Of a stretch of DNA of 64,000 bases, positions 35,326-45,130 are shown piece after piece (position 1 is the first letter of the stretch; every line of letters starts with the position of its first letter). The notes beneath the pieces are model-generated. The model was not told the origin of the DNA. It was given only the letters and a program-made list of their open reading frames with translations, and ran no database searches. Both the position numbers and the translations under genes were made by a program. Source of the DNA: Paludibacteraceae bacterium. Lineage in GTDB: Bacteria > Bacteroidota > Bacteroidia > Bacteroidales > Paludibacteraceae. The stretch spans positions 124,001-188,000 of the forward strand of contig JAEERP010000001.1 in the NCBI GenBank assembly GCA_016285885.1, read 5' to 3'.

Positions 35326-36471
35326 CTATTTCACGGTGCGGATTTCTATCACCTCCCAGATCATTGGGCAGTTATCGATCATTCCCTTGAAATAATCAAG
35401 TGGATCTTTCCCCTCAGGTATTCGGGGTAGTACAGGCGTTTGGATCAGCTGTGTGCAGCCTGCGAACATGAAGTGATAACATCTGTAAGCCAATTCCGTG
35501 GCGGGTAGTTGCGGGAGTCGTTTCAGGCTGGTGCAGTCCTCGAACATACCTTCGTAGCATGACTCTTCCAACTTTTTGGCGGGTAATTCCGGGGCCTGTG
35601 TTAGGTTGGTACATCCGTTGAACATTCCTGCGTAGCATCCCTTAGCCAGTGTTTGGGCGGGTAGTTTAGGAGCTTGTTTGAGGTTGGTACATCCGCTGAA
35701 CATTCCTGCGTAACAATTGTCGGTTAATGTGGTGGCGGGTAGTTGTGGGGCATCTGTTAGGCTGGTGCAGCCCTCGAACATGTGGATGTAACAATACTTT
35801 CCCAGTTGCGTGGCGGGTAATTGTGGGGCCTTCTTCAGCTTGGTGCAATTCGCGAACATGGATTGATAGCAACTATGCGCTAGGGTTTTGGCGGGTAGTT
35901 GCGGGGCCTTTGCCAATTGGGTGCAATTCATGAACATGGATCCGTAACAGAAATCGGCCAATTCTGTGGCGGGTAGTTGCGGGGCTTGGGTCAGGTTGGT
36001 GCAGTCTATGAACATGCACGAATAACAATTTTGGGATAGTCCGGTGGCAGGCAACTCGGGCGCTTGGGTGAGGCTGGCGCAATCCCTGAACAGGTATATG
36101 AAACATAATCTTCCCACATTTGTCTCTTTGTCCCCTGTGCCGTCGAGCAGGCTCATCACGCTACCGCTGGCGGCGATTTTGCCGGTCATGACAAAGTAGG
36201 TGTAGCCTTCTTGGGCTAATTGATCGATGTTTTCCCCTTTCAATAGCGCTTTGTCCCCCTTCTTGGGCAACTTGACGAGGATGTCGTTCTTGAGGTTTGT
36301 CCATGTCATCCCTTTGTCCAGGGAGTATTGTATGTTGGATTGATACCCTGATTGGTTCTTGATGCCGAACGACGAATTCTTTGCCTCCGCCGTGAAGGTG
36401 AGGTAGTTGGCGGCGTGGAGGACGCAGGTGACGCATAGCAGAAACAGAAAGGTGGTGAATCTTTTTAGCAT
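35326..36471 (-). CDS. CYxxMF-repeat surface protein, single module
   Basis: 381 aa. Signal peptide (FTTFLFLLCVTCVLHAA) then one head (NYLTFTAEAKNSSF, GKIAASGSVMSLLDGTG) and about nine 26-residue repeats (QLPATELADFCYGSMFMNCT). Unlike its paralogues it ends in a divergent tail (LPRIPEGKDPLDYFKGMIDN ... EVIEIRTVK) with neither the usual cap nor a T9SS sorting domain, so its surface route is unclear. Located between the 1165-aa and 1926-aa paralogues, same strand. It has its own upstream sequence with the shared promoter motif. Confidence 0.8.
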   Translation of the reverse strand: MLKRFTTFLFLLCVTCVLHAANYLTFTAEAKNSSFGIKNQSGYQSNIQYSLDKGMTWTNLKNDILVKLPKKGDKALLKGENIDQLAQEGYTYFVMTGKIAASGSVMSLLDGTGDKETNVGRLCFIYLFRDCASLTQAPELPATGLSQNCYSCMFIDCTNLTQAPQLPATELADFCYGSMFMNCTQLAKAPQLPAKTLAHSCYQSMFANCTKLKKAPQLPATQLGKYCYIHMFEGCTSLTDAPQLPATTLTDNCYAGMFSGCTNLKQAPKLPAQTLAKGCYAGMFNGCTNLTQAPELPAKKLEESCYEGMFEDCTSLKRLPQLPATELAYRCYHFMFAGCTQLIQTPVLPRIPEGKDPLDYFKGMIDNCPMIWEVIEIRTVK

Positions 36472-36491
36472 ATGTTTAATTGTTGGTTATG

Positions 36492-36499
36492 CAAATATA
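36492..36499 (-). promoter_or_regulatory. -7 box (TATATTTG) with shared GCGATAAAA upstream element
   Basis: TATATTTG on the minus strand, preceded by TTTTATCGCAAAAAAAAT, a sequence also found before the genes at 54060 and 55795, and partly before 42471 and 57807. Confidence 0.6.
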
Positions 36500-36690
36500 A
36501 TTTTTTTTGCGATAAAAAATAATGGGTGTGTGATCGTCTGTTTTGGGTACCGTTCTGTTGTAGAGACGTGGCGCGCTGCGTCTCTACAAAACACACATCG
36601 TCTCTACCGTGTCTGCCAGGCTCCTGCGAACATGGATTTATTTGTGGAACCGCAAAGTTAAATCCTTGCCCAAGCGTGTCGGAAAGCGCA

Positions 36691-39600
36691 TTAGAGCTCC
36701 ACCGTGTAGTTCCGGTTGCCCGTCTTGACGATAAAGATTCCATGGACAGGCATTGTGAACGTGTGCGATTTAGGACTTTTCCCCCGGGCGCTGTGGATCA
36801 ACTGTCCGTTGATGTTATAGACCTCGACGCTGTCCTGTTTGCCGCTCACGAAGAGGGTGAGGTCCTGCGTCCAGATGATGAGGTTTTCGGGCTCGGCAAA
36901 CGAGGAATCTGGGACTTCGCCTCGGTTCGTGGTCCACGTTGTCGGTATGCGGTTGTCGGCGTACTCTTCCTCGAGTTGGTTCGGACATATGAATGTGCCG
37001 GTTGGAGCGACGTTGACCACCCAGTCAGTCGTGCTGTTATCGTCCCAGGAGGAGAACGCCACCGTGATTTCGGAGAGTTTGGAGCAGTTGGCGAACATTC
37101 CTTTGTAGCATCCGGGCTTCAGTTCAGTCGCGGGCAGGTTCGGCGCCTTGGTCAGGCTGGTGCAGCCCGAGAACATCTCCTTGTAACAATCCTCGTCCAG
37201 GGTTGTGGCGGGAAGTTCGCTGAGAGCCGTCAGACCAGTACAGTTGGCAAACATCTTGTTGTAGCAAGATCGTTTCATGTGCGGGGAGGGGAGTGCCGGT
37301 GTCTTGGTTAGGCGATAGCACCCGTTGAACATGCTGTGGTAACATTCGTCGGCCAGTGAGTCGGCCGGCAATTCGGGTGTATCCGTCAGTTGTTCACAAT
37401 CCGAGAACATCGCGTAATAGCAATAGTCGGTCAGTGAGGTGGCGGGCAGTTCGGGCGCTTGTGTCAGATTCGCGCATTGGGAGAACATGTCCATGTAGCA
37501 ATGGTTGGCCAGGGTGGTGGCGGGCAGTTCGGGCGCATGTGCCAGATTCGTGCACAGGGAGAACATGTCCGTGTAGCAATAGTCGGCCAGTGTGGTGGCG
37601 GGCAGTTCGGGCGCATGCGTCAGGTTGGTGCAAGCGTGGAACATGCTGTTGTAGCAACGTTCAGCCATTTCCGTGGCGGGAAGTGCGGAAACATCCTTCA
37701 GGTTGGCGCAGTAGCTAAACATATCCATGTAGCACATCTCGGCCAATTCTGTGGCGGGTAGCTTAGGCGTCTTCTTTAGGTTGGTACAGCTTGTGAACAT
37801 GCTCTTGTAGCACTCCTTCTCCAAAGATGTAGCCGGTAGGACCTCAGGGACATCCGTCATGTTCTTGCAATTTTTGAACATGTTATTGTAGCATCTTTCG
37901 GCCAATTTTGTGGCGGGCAGTTCGGGCGCCGTTACCAGTCCGCTCTGTGCGAACATGTTTTCGTAGCAGCTCGTGTCCAACGTGATGGCGGGCAGTTCGG
38001 GCGCTTTCGTCAGGTTGGCGCATTGTTCGAACATGTGACTGTAGCATCCTTGAGTCAGTTCGGTGGCGGGTAGTTCCGGCGCTTGGGTCAGTGCCTTGCA
38101 TTTGCTGAACAAATAGACGAAGCACATTTTGTTCGGGATTGATGTGCTCGCCCCCACACCATCTGTCAGGCTCATGACGCTACCGCTTGCGGCGATGGCG
38201 CCGGTCATTTTGAACTGTGAGTATATGTCGTCTTCCTGGGAAAAACCACTTGTGTTTTTACCTTTTAGCAAGACTTTGTCTCCCGTATGTTCCAAAACGA
38301 TGGTCATGCCGCCATTCAGATCTATCCAGGACATGCCTTCGTCCAAGGAATATTTCAGGTTTGGATTGTTCTGCCCGAAGTGCTCTACGCTGAATGAGGA
38401 GGAATCCTCTTCGGCGGTGAAGGTGAGGAAGTTGCAATCCCCTTCTAAGTATTTTACGGTCCAGCCTACGGGTATGCGGTTGTCGGCATACTCTTTGTCG
38501 AGTTCGCTCGTGCAAATGAAAGTGCCGGTCGGGGCGACGCCGGCCACCCAATCCATTGTGTTGTTGTGGTTCCAGTCCAATATTCCTGTTGTTATTTCGG
38601 AAAGGTTGGAGCATCCGTTGTACATGTTCGCGTAACTGAATGACCCGATTTTTTCCGCAGGCAATATCGGCGCTATTGTGAGGCTGGTGCAATTCCTGAA
38701 CATTCCATCGTAGCAATTGGTCGTCAACGTGGTGGCGGGCAATTCAGGCGCCTTTGTCAGGTTGGTGCAACCCGAGAACATGTTTTTGTAGCAATTGCTG
38801 GCCAATGATGTGGCGGGGAGTTCCGGGGCCTCTCTCAGACTTGAACAGTCTGAGAACATACCCTCGTAGCAATTGTTGGCCAGTATTGTCGCTGGTAATT
38901 TAGGCGCCTGCGTCAGACTGATGCAGGCGCTGAACATGCTATGGTAACAGTCGTATTTCATTTCCGTGGCTGGTAATTCAGGTACTTCCGTCAGTGCCTT
39001 GCAGCTTGCGAACATGCGTTCGTAGCAATTTTCGTAAAGAGTCTCCGCCGGCAATTCTTTGGGTACTTGTGTGAGGCTTTCGCAGGAATAGAACATATCC
39101 ATGTAGCAGTATTTAGCCAATTTGGTGGCGGGTAGTTCGGGTGCGCGTTGCAGGCTGGTGCAATATTCGAACATTTGCTCATAGCATTGTTCCTCCAGTT
39201 CGGTGGCGGGTAGTTCGGGCGCTTCCGTCAGATTTTCGCAATGGTCAAACATATTCATGTAGCACCTCTCGGCCATCTTTGTGGCGGGCAGTTCAGGCGC
39301 CTTTTTCAGTCCACAGTAGGCAAACATGCTTCTGTAGCAATCCTTGAACATTGTCATGGCGGGTAGAACCGCAGGTGATTCGGTTAGCTCTCGGCACTCC
39401 TCGAACATCCCTGTGTAGCAATTGACGGCCAGTTGTGTGGCGGGTAGCTCGGGTGCTTTTGTTAGAGCGCAGTTCGTGAACATCTCTTCATAGCAACTGA
39501 ATTCCATCACGGTGGCGGGTAGCTCGGGCGCTTGTGTCAGGCTTGAACAAAAGTTGAACATGGATTGGTAGCAATTCGCCTCCAGCTTGGTGGCTGGTAG

Positions 39601-42471
39601 CTTAGGGGCGTTCGTGAGGCGGGTGCAAACCGCGAACATATTGTAGTAACATCCTTTGGAGAGTTTCGTGGCGGGCAGTTCGGGGGCTTGCGTCAGCTCC
39701 ATGCAGTAATAGAACAAATTGGCGAAGCACCTGTTGTTGGGTATGGTTGTGCTTAGACCCGTGCCGTCGATCAGACTCATCACGCTACCGCTGGCGGCGA
39801 TGGAGCCTGTCATGTTGAACTGCGTGTATGTCTCGTGATCGGAGGAGAAGCCGTTCGGGTTGACTCCTCGCAGCAGAGCCACGTCTCCGGCATGTTCCAG
39901 TACGATGGTCTCACCCTCTTCCAACTCGGTCCAGGTCTCTCCGTTGTCCAGGGAGTACTCCACGTTCGGGGCGCTCATGTTGACGCATTGTATGCCGAAA
40001 GAGGAGGCGTCTTCTTCCGCGGTGAAGGTGAGCAGGTTGATGCCGTCCTCTATGTGCGCCGCGGTCCAATTCGCAGGTATGAAGCTCTCTCCGTACTTCT
40101 CTTCGAGCGCTTTCGGGCAGATGAACGTGCCGGTCGAATCGATGAGGGACATCCACTCCTCCGTTTCCCCCCAAGAGGTGAAACGCACGATGATTTCGGA
40201 GAGCATGCCGCAGCCTGCGAACATTCTTCCGTAGCAGTTCGGGGCCAGTTGTGTGGCGGGCAGTTCGGGCGCTTGGGTTAATTGGGCGCATGATTCAAAC
40301 ATGCCGTAGTAGCAGCCTTCCGTTAGGGTGGTGGCGGGCAGTTCGGGCGCTTTTGTCAGGCTGGAGCATCCGGCGAACAGTTGGGTGAAGCACCACTCTG
40401 TCGGGATGACGGTGCTTTGTCCCAGGTTGTCGATGAGGCTCATCACGCTACCGTTGGCTTCGATGGCGCCGGTCATGACGAACCTTGTGTATTTCTCGGG
40501 GTAGTTGGAGGAGAATCCGTTCGGGTTTTCGCCCCTCAGCAAGACTTTGTCCCCTGCGTGTTCCAGGAAGATGGTGTCGCCCTCTGCCAGTTGGGTCCAA
40601 GACCCGCCGTTGTCCAGGGAATATTGCACGTCAGGATTGTTTCCGCCCGTGCTTTCCAGTGTGAGCGAGGAGCTGTCCGCCGTGGCGGTGAAGGAGAGGT
40701 ATTGGGCGTTAGGGTCTATCACGGCCTCTCCGAAATGTCTGACCGTCCAATCCGCGGGTATCCCGCTTTCCCCGTACTCTTCCGAAAGCTCTTCCGAGCA
40801 GATGAATATACCGGAGGGGGCGACATCCTCCACCCAGGCGTAGTTGAAGCTTGATTCCCATTGTGTGAAATGGACTGTGATCTCGGATAGTTTCTCACAC
40901 TTCGAGAACATGTTATAATAACAATTATATTTCAATGTGGTGGCGGGTAGTTCGGGCGCTTTTGTCAAACTGCTACATCCTTTGAACATGTTGGAGTAGC
41001 AAGAGTACCCCAGTTCGGTGGCAGGCAGTTCGGGCGCTTGTGTCAGGCTGGTGCAGCCTAGGAACATGCTATTGTAGCAGGTTTCCGCAAGGATCGTGGC
41101 GGGTAGCACGGGCGCTTGCGTTAGGCTGGTGCATCCATCGAACATGCCGGAGTAGCAGCTTTTCTCCAGGGTTGTGGCGGGTAGCACGGGTGCTTGCGCC
41201 AGACTGGTACATCCCTCGAACATATGAGAGTAGCACTCCTCTTGGAGACGGGTTGCGGGCAGTTCGGGGGCTTGTGTCAGGTTGGTACATCCCTCGAACA
41301 TGTTTGCGTAACAGCTAATGCTTAGTCCTGTGGCGGGTAGTACGGGCGCTTGTGTCAGGCTGGTGCATCTTTTGAACATGCTCGTATAGCAGCCTTGGGG
41401 TAGTTTCGTGGCGGGCAGTTCGGGCGCTTGTGTCAGGCTGGTGCAATTTAGGAACATGCCGGAGTAGCAGTTGCTATCCAATGTGGTGGCGGGTAGATCA
41501 GGCGCTTGCGTCAGGCTGGTGCATCCCATGAACATGCAGAGATAGCATTTCATGTACAATGAGGTGGCGGGTAGTACGGGTGCTTGCGTCAGGCTGGTGC
41601 AATACTCGAACATGTTCGCATAGCAGTTTAGCTGTAGTTGTGTGGCGGGCAGTTCGGGCGCTTGCGTCAGGCTGGTGCATCCGCTGAACATCGCCTCATA
41701 GCAGAAGTAGCCTAGGCTCGTGGCGGGCAGTTCGGGCGCATGGGTGAGGCTGGCGCAATTTTTGAACATCTCGTTGTAGCATTTATTCTTCAGCGCTGTT
41801 GCAGGCAATTCTGGCGCCGTGACGAGGCTTTCGCAGTCGGTGAACATCTTCGCGTAACAACTGATGCTTAGTTGTGTGGCGGGCAGTTCGGGCGCATGGG
41901 TGAGGTTGGTGCACTCCCTGAACATGGCGAAGTAGCAACTCTCCGTTAGACTCTCCGCAGGTAATGCGGGTGCTTCCGTCAGTTGGGTGCATCTTTCAAA
42001 CATGGAATTGTAGCAGTTGCTTTTTAGTGTCAAGGCGGGCAGTTCCGGCGCATGGGTGAGGCTGGCGCAGTCGGCGAACAATTGCAGGAAACAGTAATCG
42101 TTCGGGATGACTTCGCTTTCGCCCACGCCGTCGAGTAGGCTCATCACGCTACCGCTGGCGGCTATGGAGCCGGTCATTGAGAAACTGGCTTTGTTGTAAT
42201 ATCCTGAGTTGAAGCCGTTTGGATTGTCTCCTTTCAGCAAGCATTTGTCGCCTCTCATGTCCAACGTGACTACATATCCCGTGTCGAGCGTCTGCCACGT
42301 CTCGCCACTGTCCAAGGAGTATTGAAGGTCCGGAACGCTTCCGCTCTCTGTTTTCAGGCTGAACGAGGAGCTGTCCTCCTCTGCCGTGAAAGTTAGGTAA
42401 TTGGCGGCGAGGCTGGTGCGGAAGGCGCACAGTAGCATGATAAGCAATGTAATCCTTTTTAGCATAAACAT
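36691..42471 (-). CDS. CYxxMF-repeat surface protein, four modules, T9SS substrate
   Basis: 1926 aa, the largest gene here. The start is at 42471 or, by comparison with the 381-aa paralogue (MLKRFT), at 42465 (MLKRIT). After the signal peptide four head modules begin near residues 25, 590, 815 and 1350 (TFTAEEDSSSF; the second is TFTATADSS with EANGSVMSL). Long arrays of the 26-residue repeat follow (ELPATSLGYFCYEAMFSGCT), with some copies one residue shorter or longer. Caps read FICxxEL ... IPxxWT. The last ~65 residues (LIIWTQDLTLFVSGKQDSVE ... HGIFIVKTGNRNYTVEL) form a T9SS type A sorting domain. Upstream is a long repeat-rich region. Likely surface or biofilm adhesin; function not shown by sequence. 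Confidence 0.85.
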   Translation of the reverse strand: MFMLKRITLLIMLLCAFRTSLAANYLTFTAEEDSSSFSLKTESGSVPDLQYSLDSGETWQTLDTGYVVTLDMRGDKCLLKGDNPNGFNSGYYNKASFSMTGSIAASGSVMSLLDGVGESEVIPNDYCFLQLFADCASLTHAPELPALTLKSNCYNSMFERCTQLTEAPALPAESLTESCYFAMFRECTNLTHAPELPATQLSISCYAKMFTDCESLVTAPELPATALKNKCYNEMFKNCASLTHAPELPATSLGYFCYEAMFSGCTSLTQAPELPATQLQLNCYANMFEYCTSLTQAPVLPATSLYMKCYLCMFMGCTSLTQAPDLPATTLDSNCYSGMFLNCTSLTQAPELPATKLPQGCYTSMFKRCTSLTQAPVLPATGLSISCYANMFEGCTNLTQAPELPATRLQEECYSHMFEGCTSLAQAPVLPATTLEKSCYSGMFDGCTSLTQAPVLPATILAETCYNSMFLGCTSLTQAPELPATELGYSCYSNMFKGCSSLTKAPELPATTLKYNCYYNMFSKCEKLSEITVHFTQWESSFNYAWVEDVAPSGIFICSEELSEEYGESGIPADWTVRHFGEAVIDPNAQYLSFTATADSSSLTLESTGGNNPDVQYSLDNGGSWTQLAEGDTIFLEHAGDKVLLRGENPNGFSSNYPEKYTRFVMTGAIEANGSVMSLIDNLGQSTVIPTEWCFTQLFAGCSSLTKAPELPATTLTEGCYYGMFESCAQLTQAPELPATQLAPNCYGRMFAGCGMLSEIIVRFTSWGETEEWMSLIDSTGTFICPKALEEKYGESFIPANWTAAHIEDGINLLTFTAEEDASSFGIQCVNMSAPNVEYSLDNGETWTELEEGETIVLEHAGDVALLRGVNPNGFSSDHETYTQFNMTGSIAASGSVMSLIDGTGLSTTIPNNRCFANLFYYCMELTQAPELPATKLSKGCYYNMFAVCTRLTNAPKLPATKLEANCYQSMFNFCSSLTQAPELPATVMEFSCYEEMFTNCALTKAPELPATQLAVNCYTGMFEECRELTESPAVLPAMTMFKDCYRSMFAYCGLKKAPELPATKMAERCYMNMFDHCENLTEAPELPATELEEQCYEQMFEYCTSLQRAPELPATKLAKYCYMDMFYSCESLTQVPKELPAETLYENCYERMFASCKALTEVPELPATEMKYDCYHSMFSACISLTQAPKLPATILANNCYEGMFSDCSSLREAPELPATSLASNCYKNMFSGCTNLTKAPELPATTLTTNCYDGMFRNCTSLTIAPILPAEKIGSFSYANMYNGCSNLSEITTGILDWNHNNTMDWVAGVAPTGTFICTSELDKEYADNRIPVGWTVKYLEGDCNFLTFTAEEDSSSFSVEHFGQNNPNLKYSLDEGMSWIDLNGGMTIVLEHTGDKVLLKGKNTSGFSQEDDIYSQFKMTGAIAASGSVMSLTDGVGASTSIPNKMCFVYLFSKCKALTQAPELPATELTQGCYSHMFEQCANLTKAPELPAITLDTSCYENMFAQSGLVTAPELPATKLAERCYNNMFKNCKNMTDVPEVLPATSLEKECYKSMFTSCTNLKKTPKLPATELAEMCYMDMFSYCANLKDVSALPATEMAERCYNSMFHACTNLTHAPELPATTLADYCYTDMFSLCTNLAHAPELPATTLANHCYMDMFSQCANLTQAPELPATSLTDYCYYAMFSDCEQLTDTPELPADSLADECYHSMFNGCYRLTKTPALPSPHMKRSCYNKMFANCTGLTALSELPATTLDEDCYKEMFSGCTSLTKAPNLPATELKPGCYKGMFANCSKLSEITVAFSSWDDNSTTDWVVNVAPTGTFICPNQLEEEYADNRIPTTWTTNRGEVPDSSFAEPENLIIWTQDLTLFVSGKQDSVEVYNINGQLIHSARGKSPKSHTFTMPVHGIFIVKTGNRNYTVEL

Positions 42472-42700
42472 CCTTTTAATTCGTTTTAGCGTTAATAAGT
42501 TGTTGCCCTATATACCCTTTGTTCGACATTTTCGTTTGATTGAAAAACCATCTGTCATGTAAATTCATGAGCCATGTCAAATTTAATAATAAAATACATT
42601 CGACCCTATTAAATTGACAATAAAAAACATTCAAATTTTTTTGCGATAAAAATTGATAGGGGATTTGATCACCCGTTTTTTTGGGGCGGTGTTCTATCGA

Positions 42701-42866
42701 AGAGACGATGTGCATATTGTCTCCACCGCCAACGAATATGCATCCATTGTCCGTGCGGATATTGAGGCGGGGTGTTAATTGTCCGCCCTGGAAGGGCATA
42801 TCATTACCTAGCCCAGGGCAACGCCCTGGGAAAAATGTGAGGAGGTTAAATACGCCCTGAAGGGGC
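42701..42866. repeat. ~165-bp direct repeat, left copy (REP-like)
   Basis: Highly similar, in the same orientation, to 45971-46138. Contains the palindromes gcccagggcaacgccctggg and cgccctgaaggggc. The two copies bracket the BspA remnants and the two-gene cassette. The rest of 42472-43300 is gene-free: AT-rich low complexity (cttaattcaaaattcttaat) and two copies of gactacgtcgaactaacgtt. Confidence 0.85.
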
Positions 42867-42956
42867 AAAAGGATGTGGATGGTTGGTTGTTTGTTGCATT
42901 CCACCGTAAAGACGATGTGCACATCGTCTCCACCACCAACCCGCATGTGTTGTCCA

Positions 42957-43036
42957 ATTGACTACGTCGAACTAACGTTTCAAAATTCTTAATTCAAAAT
43001 TCTTAATTCTTAATTGACTACGTCGAACTAACGTTT
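42957..43036. repeat. Two copies of gactacgtcgaactaacgtt, inverted at 46157-46180
   Basis: The ~22-base sequence occurs at about 42957-42980 and 43013-43036. A one-mismatch inverted copy (cgctagttcgacgtagtc) lies near 46159, on the far side of the cassette. Confidence 0.7.
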
Positions 43037-43307
43037 CTTAATTATCTTCCATCCCTGGGGTATTTATTAATTGGGTTATGTTGCAAATTAGGTCATTAAT
43101 AAATTATTCCCCCCGAAAGAACGGTATCCCTTTTTTCCAGGATTTCCCTTCCTCATTCTTGTACATAATGTAGATTTCAAGAGGAATTTGTGAAGATCTA
43201 AGTAACAATTGTTTTTCGGGAATTTTGAGTTCTCTCCATGTTGGAATGAGTTTACTACCGATGTCCGTCCCGCCTTCTCTCGTTATGTCGTGATGGGTCA
43301 CGTGCTG

Positions 43308-43575
43308 TCATTCATGATTTTTCACTTGGTCAGAATTGATGACAACGGAATCCGACCCTATATATTTAAGCAGACTTTCCTTCCCCAACTCTGCGTACAT
43401 GAAATCTCTGTCAACAATGGAACCCTTATGCATGGCTTCCCAAAGAGAGCCTGTGCTAATTATCCCATAGTAGATGCTGCCTACATTATAGAACGCATAA
43501 CTCCCTATGAATGTGACAGAATTCAGAATGGTGACGGTTGTCAGTTCGCTACAATCGTGATATTTACAACTTGTT
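43308..43575 (-). pseudogene. Remnant of a BspA-type LRR gene (internal fragment)
   Basis: Not in the ORF track. Minus-strand translation between two stops gives CSELTTVTILNSVTFIGSYA, then SIYYGIISTGSLW, FMYAELGKESLLKYIGSDSV and a stop at VKNHE. This aligns well with the 1793-aa BspA-type protein (VTYIGGSAFYG, IYYGGISSGSPWGA, FSYADEEKENLLKYLGTD). It lacks a start, signal and C-terminus. Together with the start remnant at 45614-45664 it appears to be what is left of a second BspA-type gene. Confidence 0.8.
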
Positions 43576-43798
43576 GTGTATCAGTTAATCTTAATTAAAG
43601 CAGCAAAAAACTGATAATGCTCTGTTGAGCGAATATGGGAAACGTGCAGATATAACGTTTTTAACTATATTTTAATACGGTTTGTTATGTGAATATTGCA
43701 AAAAAATGCTGTTTATAAGGGTATTCTTTGACGGCAGTCCATACACAACATTAGGTTATCTTCACAATTGGTTGTTATCCCATCCTTTTGTGAAATCC

Positions 43799-45130
43799 TT
43801 ACCATGGTAAATCATTTTCAGTCTCATCTTCCGAACCTCCATTTTTTCTAATAAATTTGTATGGTATAGCATTCATGCCAGCAAACGAATCAATGGATTC
43901 AACAGATGGGGTTCGTATATACCTATTATTCAAATCTCGATTAAGATCTAAGGTGTCAATAGCATGAAGTATAACTTCATTGTCTTTTGTAACCGAAAGC
44001 ACATCTTGATACTTGTTAGAGCTCATAAAATTGCGCACTTTTATTGCAATACCATCTTCTATCACCTGAACATGTCTATCTCTCAAAAGTATAACCTTGT
44101 CAAAATATTCTATTACACATCCTTTTGGAATGGTGAACCCCGATATTATTCGTCCAAAGCCATTTATTGTACTATCATTCGTAGCTTGCTTAGTATATTG
44201 GGATAAGGTGAATTCGCCAATTTCGCCTTGCCTATTCCCTTTCAATGTTACCATTACAAGTTTCCCATTCTTCAAATGTACAAATGCGTTAGTTGCACCA
44301 TTGAAACAATATAGTATATCCTCTTTTTTGATACGTGACATTTCAAGCATACTATCCATGCTATGCTGTCTGACGCCAAAGTTACTTATTCTCTTGCCGT
44401 CAGCTCTTTCCCAATACCTTCCGTTTTCATTTTTTACTGTCTCGTACTCATTAGCATAGAAGGAAAAATCTGCCGTATCAGAGTAATTGAAGATATCAAC
44501 TTCTGACCATCCTGTACGTAAAGACCTTTGCTGAATAACATCTCTATCATGAATGAATGTTGGCTTATTGCCATCCATGTCGATAGATTTTGCTATCAAA
44601 CCATCACTATCAGCGGATGCAACAAGTTCTCCGAATTTAGGATTAACGCAGATTATCTTGGACGAGTCAAAACACTTTTCAATTTTTGCGGGATTAAGGT
44701 TATGCCTTGCTGGTCTTAGATTTACTTCATATAAACCTTTACGGCATCCGATAAACATCCTCATGCCATAGATTCTAAAATCTATAGGGAATGATTCGTA
44801 TTCACAAACTGTTGTCATCAAGTCTTCAAAATCTTCCCATTCAAGACGGAACTCTTCATTTGTCAACTGATTCCAATTGCTATATATAGCCTCCTTGACT
44901 CCCGGTATTTTCAGAAATGGTTTTATTTGTTTGCTATAATAGTTTTCATTTCTAAGAAATGCCACTTTTAGCAAGGAAGTTTCACCTTCTATCTTCTTTA
45001 TGGCTTTATTTATAAGCCGTTCATAGGAACCATATACAATTCTTCCATCTTGCAAAACAAAGAAAATATACCCTCCATAAATATAGCAATCAAGGGCTTT
45101 GACTGATATCTTTAGTTGAATAGTTTTCAT
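43799..45130 (-). CDS. Unknown 443-aa protein, second gene of an AT-rich two-gene cassette
   Basis: 443 aa, no signal peptide or membrane segment, so probably cytoplasmic. Recurrent short beta-strand segments with polar turns (IYGGYIFFVLQDGRIVYGSY, IYGMRMFIGCRKGLYEVNL, IEYFDKVILLRDRHVQVIED) suggest a beta-propeller-like fold, but this is only a visual impression. The C-terminus is acidic (GGSEDETENDLPW). Base composition is far more AT-rich than the surrounding surface-protein genes, indicating recent acquisition. Its start overlaps the stop of the 151-aa gene by four bases (ATGA), so the two are translationally coupled. I do not recognise the family. Confidence 0.75.
   Translation of the reverse strand: MKTIQLKISVKALDCYIYGGYIFFVLQDGRIVYGSYERLINKAIKKIEGETSLLKVAFLRNENYYSKQIKPFLKIPGVKEAIYSNWNQLTNEEFRLEWEDFEDLMTTVCEYESFPIDFRIYGMRMFIGCRKGLYEVNLRPARHNLNPAKIEKCFDSSKIICVNPKFGELVASADSDGLIAKSIDMDGNKPTFIHDRDVIQQRSLRTGWSEVDIFNYSDTADFSFYANEYETVKNENGRYWERADGKRISNFGVRQHSMDSMLEMSRIKKEDILYCFNGATNAFVHLKNGKLVMVTLKGNRQGEIGEFTLSQYTKQATNDSTINGFGRIISGFTIPKGCVIEYFDKVILLRDRHVQVIEDGIAIKVRNFMSSNKYQDVLSVTKDNEVILHAIDTLDLNRDLNNRYIRTPSVESIDSFAGMNAIPYKFIRKNGGSEDETENDLPW

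Noticed and set aside
36526-42430. Many plus- and minus-strand ORFs across the 1926-aa gene
   Set aside because: Other-frame readings of the 78-bp repeats, giving periodic nonsense such as QPDASARTARH.
42476-42946. 156-aa minus-strand ORF
   Set aside because: It consists of translated REP-like repeats (also seen in the ORF at 45779-46072).
43104-43301. 65-aa minus-strand ORF (MTHHDITREGG...)
   Set aside because: Follows the BspA fragment but matches nothing I recognise; perhaps more decayed remnant, not supported as a gene.
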